Positions 23,501-37,304 of a DNA stretch of 64,000 nucleotides are shown piece after piece; the first letter of the stretch is position 1, and the number at the start of each line of letters is the position of its first letter. Source of the DNA: Batillaria attramentaria. Lineage: Eukaryota; Mollusca; Gastropoda; Batillariidae. The position numbers were made by a program, and so were the translations under genes. The stretch covers positions 380,001-444,000 of the forward strand of contig JACVVK020000390.1 of NCBI GenBank assembly GCA_018292915.2, in the 5' to 3' direction. The notes below the pieces were generated by a model, which was not told the origin of the DNA, did no database searches, and saw only the letters and a program-made list of their open reading frames with translations.

Positions 23501-26500
23501 ACATGCACGTCCATCTATATCTGGATGCCTCTGCTTCAGTAGTATGCACTGCACATAAATGTCTACTGTGGTTTGTGGCACAGCAAATACACAGCACATT
23601 TCTCTCTACTCGCGCACCCTTCTTTATACAGAAAGGCCTGCACCCCACTTTAAAGACAGTATTTCAAAACCTGTTAAAATGAAGCAACCTCTAAGGAAAG
23701 CAACATCAGCTATAGTGGCTGAATGTCCTACAGGTTCCATTAGTGTACCTTTTCGCGTGCAACCACTTGTGTTCGTTTGTCCATCCAGTCTGCCTCCGTA
23801 AGCAGCTCGTAGAAAGCATCGCGGATGTTATGGATCATTTCTAATGCCTGCAAAAGAGAATACTACTTGCAACCTCTGGATTCATGGGAATTGTTTCTCA
23901 AGGGCCAAATTACCAGCCATAGAAGAAAATGAGTGGGTCCTAAGGGTATCACTAAATTTGTTTCTTACCAAGCACTAGTTAACGACTCACGGTATGGAGG
24001 TTCCGTGCTGGAGCAGTCTTTTCTCCAACTGCATCTCGGGCATGTTGTCTTCAATGGCAACTAAAGAATTTTCTTTTATACCTCGGTCTTTCCCTCACCA
24101 GCCCATTCGCCCGCCTTTCTCTTTTAAACCTCCCAAACTTAGCTGCTCCGTTCTTCCTCTCATCTGATTCCTAAGTTTGGCCCTCACTCACATCTGCACT
24201 ACCAGTGGTTAGGAATAAGTAATGTTGGGTATATGCTATGGACTGCATGGTTTATTGTGCCTAAGAGATGGTAAGTTTCAATATTTGTTGTATATATGCT
24301 CTTAGTATTTGTTTGTTTTACCTGGTTCAAATTGCTATTTGTTTTCTACACTTTTTTGTAATCGGGAGTTTGAGAAATTAGCATGAAGGTGCAGAGTCTC
24401 CTGCATGTCCTAGGTTTATACTGCCCCGTAGGCCAGTTTGCATCCTTTGTCCGTCATATTTTTGTCTTTTGAAGTAGTGCAGGCACACGCAGCCATGAAT
24501 TAGTCTCTGCGGCTGCATGTCTTTTAGCCTAAAAAAACTCACCCACTCACCTAGCACTAGTTAAAGTTCAGCGCAAGCTACCAAACACAAAGATGCAGCG
24601 AATAATGCAAAAGACATCTATGAAAAACTCCGACCGATCACTAACAAAAATTAAACTTCAAAACCATGAGGGGTGGGTAGGGTGGGGGTTTGGGGGTTTA
24701 ACGTCCTTTTCCACCGCATACGGGTGATATCAAAGACGGGACAATGATGAAAAAGCCAGCACAAATATTTGGCCCCAGCCAGGATACGAACCCACGACCC
24801 GAGCATTGAGAGTCCAACGCTCTACCATTCAGTCACCCCAGCTCCCCCTTCAAAGCCATGAAGCACACAGAAGAATGCATATAATGCAAACACACCTGTG
24901 AAAAATTCTAACCGTGAATGAGTGCAAAATTTCCTTTCCCTTTTTACAATAAATGCCCGTTTTTGTCCTTCCAGGCCATGCTGTTTGTAAACAGGTTAGG
25001 TGTGAAATGCTGGCTCTGCGTACTCACGTCCTCAAATCATGATTAATGATTCATCAGATGTCCCAAGCTGCACCCCAAAGGAATCTTAACGGCATCTCGA
25101 CTACACCCTGATCACCCCTGACCCTGACAGACATCTCCCATCAGACATCAGGCCGACACCAGGATTAATGGCGTGCAGTGATTCTGCATGCTTCACCACA
25201 TACCCAGTGACCCGGCAGGTCTCTGAGGACTCATTCCGAGCCCTGGGGAAATCATGATGTAGTGGATGAGGATTTGATGGCACCTAAGCACTGTCGTCAA
25301 AACAGACACCATTGAGAAGAAAGTGGATTACAGCATGGTGATTGGGTGTTATGCGCTTGCTGACGTGGTTGAGTCCAGAATGAACCACGCATCCAAAATT
25401 AATGCAGTGCCATCAGAATCAGCCATGCGTTGGAAATTAAGCAGACCGGAGCAAGTGTAACTCCAACTGCAGCTGGGTAAAGGACGAGAAAAGTGGGCTA
25501 CGATTTGCTGCATAGGAAGACGTCCAAAGCAGCATTCAGCATACAGAATGCACAAGTTAGGTCATATGATCAGCCAGCACAGGCTTTAGGGATGCCTATA
25601 CCTACAGGTAACCCCCATCGTCGTCAAGAAATGCTGAAAGTTAGGGCTCACTGTGGATTCAACAGGGAATTTGATCTAACAACTAGTGGGCTGAGGATTT
25701 TAGGGTTAATTGGTTGCTTGCTTGCTTGCGAGTTCAATCACATTTTTTTTTCACCTTGTAAGGGTGATAAAAAAAAAATTAAATAATAAAAAAAAAGATG
25801 GGCAAATGAGGCAAACGCCAAGACAAATTGTTACTCCCAGCTGGGACTAAAACACATAACCCCAAGCACTGAACGTCAGCTGCTCTGAGGTTTTAAGCAG
25901 TGGCAGCTCCTGTTGTAACTGATAGTATCAGCGTATATTTTCACAGCATTCACGTCTAACTAACAGTACCTCTTTTTGTGTTCTAGAATTTCTCTAACCA
26001 TTCTTGTAAGCAATTAATACTTCCATGAACTACTCTGACAAAAACAAACCTCACACTAACAGCTCCAAGTCTCAGATTTACTCAAAGTAACTGTCGTCAC
26101 TTACTGTGCTTTTTGATGTTTCGTCAAAGTGTTCTTCGACAAACAAACGTCCAACAGCGTTCCCCATGTTGTCGCTCACATAGCTGACACACTCTCGCCA
26201 GCGGGCTCGCTCTGTCTCGGAACCAAATACTGTCTGAACACACACACACACAGAAGAAAAACATCAACACAGTCAGATTTTCTACAACTTCATTTAAACT
26301 ACACACAAACTACAACTAGTTTAATGCCAGTATCATATGCATGGCACAAGTTCAAGCGTAAATGTCAAACATAAACTGTAATGTCTGAAACAACACTGGA
26401 ATCTTTTTGCTCAGCATTAGTAGTATGGTTCAATACATGTCTAAACAAAAAGACTAGCACTTCAAACACTCACAAACTGAGAACTCTAATAATGACGCAA

Positions 26501-28873
26501 GCACAGCATGTGGAGGACCCTGATCAATGACGACGTGGAATTCTGGCATGGTTCCATTTTGAGAATCACGCGGGGTGGGTGGGTGGCTGTTTGGGAGTTT
26601 AACGTCCTTTTCCACCACATATGGGTGATATCAAAGACGGGGCAATGATGAAAAAGCCAGTACAAATATTTGGCCCCAGCCGGGATACGAACTCACGACC
26701 CGAGCATTGGAAGTCCAACGCTCTACCATTCGGCCACGCCGGCTCCCCTTTTGAGAATCATGCAGAAGTGTACAATGCATGTCATCTTGCAGTATTCTCA
26801 AAATGCAGTTTTGCCGAAATTCCACAATGGCGTCAGTCTTCTACCTTTTTGGATGAACACTTTGACAATACGCTGTACGCTTTCTCTTGCACACTGACCA
26901 CAAATAAACAAAATAAATAATTAAGTTAAATAAATGGTGAACACAAAATGAAAACCGTCTTGACAGTCACATCTGTACCACACACCTTGTGATATTCCTT
27001 CCGGATATTCCTGTACTTCTTAGGGAGATTTGTCATGCGTTCCATCATGATACGCCAAACCAAGTAGTTCACAAGTACCCTAAAACAAGCGTAGAAAGAC
27101 ACATGCTACCGCTAAAGATCTGACGGACAGACAGAAAAAGAAAAAAAAAGAAACCTCGAACACACACCTTGTAATACTCATTCTTGATATTCCTGTACTT
27201 CTTAGGGAGGTTTGTGATGCGGTTCATCGTGATACGCCAAACCAAGTAGTTCACAAGTACCCTAAAAAGGCGCAAGAACAACAGAAAATTAATACAGAGG
27301 TTTAGTATCATTAGTTTAGTACAGTGTTAAATCCTCTGGAGTTTCATCAGCTCCCAATGCCATCATCTGAACTGAAGATGCAAATTCTATCACAACATAA
27401 ACTAAACTATAATAGCATGGTCATGTGGACGGAATTATTCAACAAGCAGCTTATGAAGCCTCTGTAACTCTAATAACTGTATTTATTTTTGCCATTAATT
27501 CCGTACAAGGTCATCTGCTTGGGTCCAGATATTATTAACGATGATGATAATGTCGCTTTTATAGTGCGCAAAATCCCAGCAGATGCAGGCTCAAAGTGCC
27601 TCGCAATCAGTTTAATCAGATATCAAACGAACAAACACATCTCCCTTATCTCTAAACATTCATGTGAAAGAATTACTACCATCACAATGGAAACGGATTT
27701 ACTGACCAAGTACTCTCTGTCATTTTTTCCACTTCTTAAGTATTAGGGGTATTCCACACACACCAGGGTCTGTTTCATGTTTAAAATCATCATCTGATAC
27801 TGCAAAGACCAGAACAGAGAGAAAGAGAGAGGGAGAGAAAGAGTGACAGAGACTGAGAGAGAGAGACAGAGAGAGAGAGATTTAGTGCCTAGAAAGCAGA
27901 CACCAAACCTTTTTTCTGTCTGATGGTAAATAACAAGCATGTCCTTGAGGTACTGGGGTGCGTAGACCACAACTTCTTCAGTTTCATTGATTTCAATATC
28001 AACAGGCTTAAATGTCTTCTGAAGGAACAGAAGCCAGTCAAACTGAAACAGAGACAGAAAAAAAATTTCACAATGCTAACTAAGACCATGTAACCTGCAA
28101 GTTTGTATAGTCCCACATCCAAATCGCACATACAGGCATAACTGAACGACCATTGAGTGCATCTATTCCAACACTGCTAGACATCACAGAAGAATTTTGA
28201 GTAAGTATCTGAGTATGCATGTATGCTCAAAATATGCAGACCTCTGACTGCATACAGCTAGCACATCTACACTCAGAGGTGCCAACCCCTGAAGGTGTCT
28301 GTCAGTACTATTTCGCACAAATGTCAGTATTTTTCGGCACTTGTCAGTATTATGCCATGCAAAGAAAAACCCCCACATTAACAGAAATAATATATTATTA
28401 TCGCCTATTGTTACAGCGCTATAGTGTGAGTGCAGACACACACAAGCACGCACACACACTGTGTAAATAAACCAAAAGTGAATACACAAAGCAATTCTAG
28501 CGTAGAAGGTTACTGTCCACAAAGTGCAAAAAAAGTGCAAACTTCAGTAAAATTTGTCTCTTTTGTATTTTACGCGATCAAACTGTGTATGTATTTCCGG
28601 ATTTAATTGAGTTTTGCGAAAAATAATACGGCCAGTCCATGCTAGTTGGCACCTCTGTATACTGGCTGTGCAGGATTTGAACATCCCTGATATCAACCCT
28701 GTGACTCAATAACTAGAAATACTAAATACCACAGGAAGTAGAGGAAAAATATCAGAGTGAAAGAACCATGCAAACTCACCCCTGGTATCTTCTCATGCAT
28801 TTCCTTCACTGTCATTCTGTTGTACATCTTTTCATTGTCTCTCCTCTCAGCTTGTGGAATTGTGATCTGCAAG

Positions 28874-28939
<66 letters not shown>

Positions 28940-31900
28940 ACTTGTCATCTACAGCAGCAACAAACCTGGTAAATATGAACATAATCACAGTGGGTTTGAA
29001 CCAGCGTTTAATTACATATATGCATTACAATCTCTCGATGAAAAATGCTACCAACTCAAAAACATTTACAGAGAATATATTCTTACAGACTATACTCCCA
29101 AAAGAAGAAATTGCACACTAACTTTGGATTCTAGGGAAAAAAAAATACTGCTGCTTTCAACACCATTCTGCTCACTTGACAGAGCCCACACATAGTGAAA
29201 AGCTGCAGGACCTAGCATAAACTGCATGCGCCAATTTCGCCTCTCATCTCATCAGCTGATAATCACTGTTGCACAAGTAGGTCGACTCATAAGCAGCCGA
29301 AACTTCTCTGCTTACATGAAACATGTGAAGGAACAGAACGAGAACTGACCCACTAGACAAAAAATTGATCACATCCGCAACGTAGTTCCCAGGAAAAGAG
29401 CCTAGTTTGATCACTGGCGGAGTAGTACATCTTTAGCGTGTTGTTAAAAAGTTAAGAAAGCAGCTTAGACACCTGTATTGCCACAGACAGGGAAAAGCAC
29501 ACCGGGAGATGAAGGACACTTTGTCCTCAATTTTCCAAACCGTGGCTGTGACTTAGATAGCGGTGACATCACAGTTGATGTGTGTTGTGTGGACTTAGAC
29601 AAGCACTGTCCTTCACTCCAACACACTTTTTCATCCACCACACTGGACTTAGGCAGACCCATAACAGAAATATCACACTCACATTTGCCAATTTCACCTC
29701 CAGCTCCACCAAGTCGTGGACATCTGTCTTTGCTATCGTCTCGTTCGCACCCAACATCAAGGCCACTTGGTAAGCAAATTTCTCATAGGCTGTCAGGAAT
29801 GAAGCATCCTCGCTCTTCAGGTAGTAGTCAGGGGAGGGCATCCCGAGATCTGGCTGGTCCAGCTTTAAAAAGAAAAGGGGGAGATAAAGCTACAAGATAA
29901 CCTGTGTCAGTGTTCCTTACAGCTTTCAAAACGGAGGTTGATTTTGTAAAATCAGAGGGTGATTTTGTAAAATCAAAGGGTCCCAGGTATTGACAATACC
30001 GATTGTTTTTACAAAATCGTCGAAGACTTCACATGCTTTATGATTCATGAATCGGAAAACCCAGGACCAGGGCACATAATTCTCTGTTGCTGCCAATTCC
30101 AGCGACCGTCTGAGGTGTGCTGTTTTACTTTTGGTTTTGAAGTTGTGAAAATCATACGCCAAAACGACGCACAGCCTCAAAATCTCTGCGTCAGATTCTG
30201 AAATCTCTGCGTAAATGATACACAAATGTGTGTCATAAGGAACACTGCAGTATCATATTCCATCCCCAGCCAGGTCAAGCACCATACATACATTAGGTGC
30301 TGGCATTTTGACCATCCCCATCTGAGCGCATCTGATGATTGTACAGTAATGTGTTGATGTCTGGTGTGTGAGAGTGCATGTGATTCACATGATCATGCAA
30401 GTTGGTTGCAGTTCAACTGGTGCTTAGAGCATAGTAACTGGCATAAAGCACCCACACCAAAATACAAATCTCACCTGAATAATGTTGACCTCGGAGTTCT
30501 TGTCATCAGCACTGACCCACTGGTCAATGAGAACCTTGTTGTTGTAGTGCCGCAGATTGACGATCAGATCCATGACGTCCACACTGTCCGGGTCCCAGGA
30601 TGACCCAATCACCACCGGCCAGCCCCCCATCTCATTCAGCAGCGCCTTGATGGGTTCCAAACCTTGGAGGTCTATCAAAGCTGGAATTCAGAAAAGAAAA
30701 AGAAATGCACCCAAAGCAGGGCATACAGGAACCACCACAAAATTCTGGAGCGTTGTCAGATGTACAGAAAAAGCAGGAATGTAAAGCCTGCTCTTAACTG
30801 GGCACAGCGTGCGAAACACACATGTGCACATCAAAGTCGTTGCGCTCGGTGTGTCTACTAACTACAAAACTGAACACAGCTGTGCTCAGTGACAAACTGA
30901 TTGAAGATGCACTGTCTGCCATATTGTTTGCAATGAGTGACGCAGTACAGCCAATCAAAATCTGTTGTGGAAACCAAAGTCAGAGTTGTGGCTACTTGAA
31001 ATCCAGGTTGCTGTGGTGACACCACAACGGCGGAAATCCCCAAAATCACAACTGTGGACAGCAGTGCCCAGTTAAGAGCTGGCTTAACGATGGGTTTGGG
31101 TGCAAGACAAGCTGGGAAGTTACAGTTCAGCGTCTTTGGACCCTAATCTGTGCCATTTTTTTTTTTTTTTTTCAGAACCTGTCTTGGGTAAAGTACTCAT
31201 ATACCTCCTAAAAGACTGCTGGCAGCATGATCGGCCGTTCGACACCAATCCTGAGCGATCTACTGATCACAAAATGCACTTGATCACTCCACTATCTGAC
31301 ATCTCCAAAACTTTCCTCAGTACAAAATACTTTTTGAATTAAAGCACACAAATCTAAAGTTATCACGTACTACACATCTAAAATTAACCTGTTTCACAGT
31401 CACTGCACTGCCCAAGATACCCACCAACTTACTTTCATTGACGCATGCGGCATACAGAAACTTGGCTTTTTTCGTTGCTTCACAGTCCTTCTTTGTAGGT
31501 GGCTCTTCTAACAAATCTGTGGAAGGATTGTGAAAGAAACTAAAGACTAACTGCAATGTCATACAGATCTAACACCATCATATCTAATGAGGGGTGGGGG
31601 TGGGTGTTTGGGGGTTTAACGTCCTTTTCCACCACATAGGGTGATATCAAAGACGGGGCAACGATGAAAAAGCCAGCACAAATATTTGGCCCCAGCCGGG
31701 ATTGAACTCACGACCCGAGCATTAGAAGTCCAACGCTCTACCATTCGACCACCCCGGCTCCCCTATCTAATGAGGAAATGAGGTGAAAAACATACAGCTA
31801 CACTAAACTTGACATTTGCTTTTTATCCTCATGGCCAGTGTCATACTTCTGTAACACAGCAACATCAACTCTAACTGGCTCTGGATTCAACAACCTATTG

Positions 31901-34900
31901 TGCTGGTCCTTATGCCACAGTGACTTATTTTACCAGAACTCTCGGTATTGCTCAGTTCGATAAACTAGCATGAAGGTGCAGCGTCTCCTGCATGTCCTAG
32001 GTTTATATTGCCCTGTAGATCAGTTTGCATCAGTTGCCCAACGTTACATTTTTTTTTTTTTTTTAATGTAATGCAGACACACTTAGCAGTGAATTAGTCT
32101 TTGTGGCTTGCGCGGCGTTATATAAGCCTCACTCACTCACTCACTCACGCAGTATTGCTCAGTACAGTTTGCCATCTAGGGGGTTAGGGTTAGGTTTAGA
32201 GTTTGGGTTACCTCGTGATAATGGTTCAATAGTTAATGCTGAGTACATGGCTGGAGCGCATTTACACAAGGAGCTAATCGTCTCAGAGGGTGAATTATAT
32301 ACCAAATCAGTCTCAGCATTTTACCACTGCAACATCTACTACCAACTTCATCTGGTCCCTCAATTCTCACCTTTGAGTATGCCCTGAATATCGTCTCCCA
32401 ATTTTGCAAAGGTGTTGTACATGGCTCTGTCGTCTGGGATGATGTTAATTTTATTCCAGTTTCCACAAGCAAACTCAAAGAAGTCATCACACGGGTTTAT
32501 AGATGCCTCCATGGCTGTCAACAGACGGGACGCTGGAAAGAGACAAGCACAAAACATAAAGAGATTCAGTGTTCCAGAGGGGCGGTCGGTGGTCTAGTGG
32601 TTAAGAGACCTGTCACCAATGCGAGAGGTCAGGGGTTCTAGCCCCTCTCGGGGCAAAGAATTTTTTCCTTCTCGTATGTGGCACCGTTCATTCGGGCCGA
32701 TCGTCGGGGGTTCTCTCCGGGTACTCCGGCTTCCTCCCCCTCTGCTTTGGAAATGTTCAGCCCACCAAGTTTGAAAAATAAATGCATATCTTAATTCCGA
32801 AATTTAAATAGCTGAGCTGACCCTTCGCACCACGTGATTGTAATACGTTTATGTCCTGTGTGTGAGAGAATGCGTGTGATTCACGTGAGCGTGCGTGTTG
32901 GGTTTAGCTCGCGGCGCTTTGAGCCAAAATATTTGGGATAAAGTGCCTATATTAATGCGATTATTATTATTATTATGCATAGATGTGAGTATGTGTATGC
33001 ACAAAGCTCTTAAATCGACGCACAAATCTGAGAACACCACACACACACACGCGAACTCTGTCTCTGTCTAAAAATGCTTGGGAAAGGTGTGATACTCACA
33101 TGCCTTCACACAGCCCCGTGTCAAGCAGACGTCTTCAATTTGTAACGTCCCTTGTCCGTTGCCAGTTGGGGACGAGGGATTCCCATGCCCCCCTTGCCCA
33201 TTGGGTAATACAGTATACATCTGAGTGCCCTCCCCTTGGTCACCTTGCCCTTGGTGGGCGACATACTTATCACCGAGGCCACTGTCTGCAGAATCATTTC
33301 CTGCACATAATAAAAAGTGTAATCATTAAGGTGAAAGATAAATTAATATTTAATAAGAAAATTATGAAAAAGGTGGATCCCTCAAGGGTTGTGGGTGGGT
33401 GTGTGTTTGGGGGTTTTACGTCCTTTTCCACCACATAATGGTGATGTCAAAGACAGGGCAAAGATGAAAAAGCCAGCACAAATATTTGGCCCCAGCCAGG
33501 ATACGAACTCACGACCCGAGCGTTAGAAGTCCAATGCTCTACCATTCGGCCACCCTGGCACCCCTCAAGGCTTTTGTGTGTCATGTCACCGTCAACAAGG
33601 TGGCAATGTCTTCCTGCTTAGTTTATCTTTTTGTGGAATCCCTACGCAGTTCTTTACAGCCTACCTGAATACTCTGAACCACCAATCATTGACACAGAGC
33701 CGTGAAAGGTTAACCGATGGCCATGTCGAACAAGAGTATCTGTTTTCTGACCACAGCACGAGGCCTTCGTATCTGTAACAACTGGTAATAACACCGAGGG
33801 CCTCCTGAGGTGGACCGTCCCTTCATTTTCAATTCAATTCAAATCAAAATACTTTATTTCCCAATTTCCCACATAAGGCAAAGCTATGGAGCCAATTACC
33901 AGCTGCAGTTTCATACATAGGAGTGAAATCTAAAGTATGGTCCATGTCACGCGGCCCTTGTTTCCCACAGAAGGCAAAGCTATGGAGCCAATTACCAGCC
34001 ACAGTTTCATACACAGGAGTGAAATCTAAAGTATGGTCCATGGCACGCGGCCCTTGTTTCCCACAGAAGGCAAAGCTATGGAGCCAATTACCAGCCACAG
34101 TTTCATACATACAGTCTTCACAAAAAGTTAAGGACCAGTCAACATAATGGGTGACAGTTTCAATAAATCAGAAAAAATAAACGAATAAGATTTTCCCCGT
34201 AAAATTCAGTAGCAAGGTGAAGGGGTAATTCGTGAACATGGCGACCACTGTGTGGATGGCACGTGCGCGTCACACAGCATGCTTGGCGTGTTTGAAAATC
34301 TGCAATTTCGGCAAAACTAGACCAAGTTTCAGTGTTCAGTGAGCGATATGTGGGGCTTTCTGCATGGCAAAAATGAGATGCAGGTCAAAGAATGCATCCC
34401 TGGTTATGAACTGTGCTCATTTGTTTGCCTACATAAGCCACCGTTGCAGCGATGTTCAGCACTACACCAGCATGCCACCACGACAAAAGTTTTGCAAGTG
34501 GTCCTTAATTTTTTGTGAAGGCTGTAGGAGTGAAATGGTTCTTCTCAAGAGGCTCTCATGCCCCGCGGGTGGCTAGTACCAGTTACCAAATGCATGAGGG
34601 TCTCAGACACATCAAAATTTACTTGGGCGACAGGCACAGTATTTGAATTTGTTACTTGGGCAGAAACAACGTGACAGCACGTGAGTGCACTGAAAAGAGA
34701 CCTAATTTTTTTTGGTCAAATCTGGCGTCACTTCGGTATACGCATGTAACATCACGTGTGAACTGAGACGTTTCTCTGCTCTCATCAGAATTCTGTTAAA
34801 AACAGCCAAAACAACACAAACATGACTGACATTATGCCAGATCCACCTGATGAAGAGTGCATACCTATCTGCCCAGATGTGTTTTTTTCAGGCTTGCAGT

Positions 34901-35128
34901 GTATCACATTAAGTCACACTTTCTCTTGCTGTTTTGCTGGAGATCACATCTTTGATGAAAAGCTCTGATGGGCAGCCCATATATTTAAAAAAAAAAATCC
35001 AGTCTCTAAAAATCCCCCCCCTCCCCCCCGAAAAAAAAAGGTGTATTAGAAGCGCTACCATATAAAACTGTTCTTTATTTTGTCCTTTTTCAATCACATA
35101 CACACACACACACACACACTCATGCACG

Positions 35129-35175
<47 letters not shown>

Positions 35176-36394
35176 GTGTTATCAACAGCGACAACCTCTT
35201 GCTAAGTTTGAAAGCCAGCAGGCAGCAACTCAACAGACGTAAACATCATCAATCTGATACAGACATTTCAAACAAACCAGTCTGTTACAATTTTCGTCCA
35301 CCACCCTCACCGCCACTGATTCAAGTACCCCTAGCTCTTTGCACTCAAAACTCAGACCCACTTTATACAAAGAAAGAAGGTACAAGACATCTTGTGCTGA
35401 CAGACACTACAGAAACCCTTCAGTCGCAGTTTCTCCCTTGGGGAAAATGAAACCATCACATAAATTGTACATAACCAGGCTATATGTCTAGCCATCGATT
35501 GTTTCAGGCAGATAACTGTGAAGGAAGCATGGGCATTCTGCGCTATTGAGCTGGTTACTACAGTACTGTTCGCCTCCGTGCACTGGCTCTGTGGGCCTTT
35601 GGAGGACTCATCTGAAAGGCAGGACCCTAAGCGGCGTTTGCCGGGTATATCAATAAGAGGCATTTCACTGGTACACGCAGCAAACCTATCTTATGTGAGA
35701 CTGTGGTGAGCAAATGCCAAATGGCCATATTCCTAGGACATATCAACGTCATTGTGGAATTTTGGTGAAAGCCGAGTTTGAGAATACTTCAGAGGAAGTG
35801 TTCAATGCATGTCATTCTGTGCTATTCTCGAAATCCACTTGCTCCCAGATTCCTTGATGACGTTGATATAGAAAAGGAAACGGTAATGACTGCGAAGTGG
35901 TTACAAGTTATGCAAATAAAAGCGACATAAAAGGGACAGAAACCACTTAACTTTCACAAAAGATGCACAGGTCAAAGTTTCGGCTTTTGCCTTCCTCAGG
36001 ACACAAATGGGACATAACTTCAACAAACAAAAGGCAACTCTGCTGACATACTGACATACACGGCGCGGGAAAAAAGAAATAAAATAAAATAAAATAAAAC
36101 ATCCTTTGTGAAAGTTCAGTGGTTTGTCCCTTTTATGTCAACGTTGATATAATTTTACATGATCAAATGGAAAAAGAAAAAAAATGATCAGCTCTCAAAG
36201 ATGCTTCATTCAAGCAGAACAAAGAAGTGGTCTGATTGCTGCAGGTATCACCTACATCGGGGGTGAGAGGGTGTTGAGTATGTGCCCGGGCTTACAATAG
36301 TGTAAAGGAAAAATAGCTGAAATGATTGAAACGTAAAAGGCACAAACTGCTAGGGAAGTCCCAAGGCATTCTGACTCTCAGAATGGGGAAGGTC

Positions 36395-36443
<49 letters not shown>

Positions 36444-37242
36444 GGGGGGGGGGGGCTTTTTCCTTTTTTTTTTTTTTTTTTTTGCGGAGCTGCGGTTGCC
36501 ATGTAGCCGAAATCAGTCAAACAGCTGACAATTGCAAGCCCTGAGGTGTCGTGCAGCAGATTGTCCACAGAGCCAGTCTGCAGAGTGGGGCAGTAGTGAC
36601 TGGCCTTGCAGCGACGCAGAACAAGAATGAGCACAAAGAATTAATCCATAGCAAAATTGAATAAACTCAACACGTGAGTGGTATGGCACGGCACTCGAGC
36701 GCTTTCCACGCTCTGCGCTTTTCAGATCAAACACAGGGTAACCCTGACTGTTTGTTCGATCAAAGGAAAATATTTTTTTGTTTTCCGGTGTTTTCCTAGT
36801 CTCCCGCCGAGGCAACCGGAGCTTGTTTCCACACACAATGTCTTTAATCAACAAAAATCCATTCTCATTATCACCCGATCGGACAAGCTTCCTGGGCTGT
36901 GTTTGTTTTCAGTATGGCCCTAACCGGGACACAGGGTTCAAGCAGGAAACCATGACAGTTTTGTTCTCGTGTCTGAGAAACCTGGCACGCAGTATCTGGC
37001 AAATTACAGGCAGCACAAAACCTCACCGTCATTATCGTGTCTGATGCAGTGATGGGCTTGTCTGATCAGAACAGACCATGACTGAATGAACAAAGGTGGT
37101 ACACAGGGGGATTTGTCCTAGTGGTTAAGGCGTCCTCTACAGATCCTGAGGCACGGGTTCAAATCCAGGAACTGATGGATTATTCTTTTGCAAATCAAGT
37201 CAAAATCACGTGCATACTTGTTTATGATAACTGCCTTGCCCT

Positions 37243-37304
<62 letters not shown>

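Noticed and set aside
33844..34110. 88-residue frame with an internally repeated 32-residue unit ([14 protein letters not shown])
   Set aside because: It is the 96-bp minisatellite; both strands are open simply because the unit is a multiple of three. No start or splice context.
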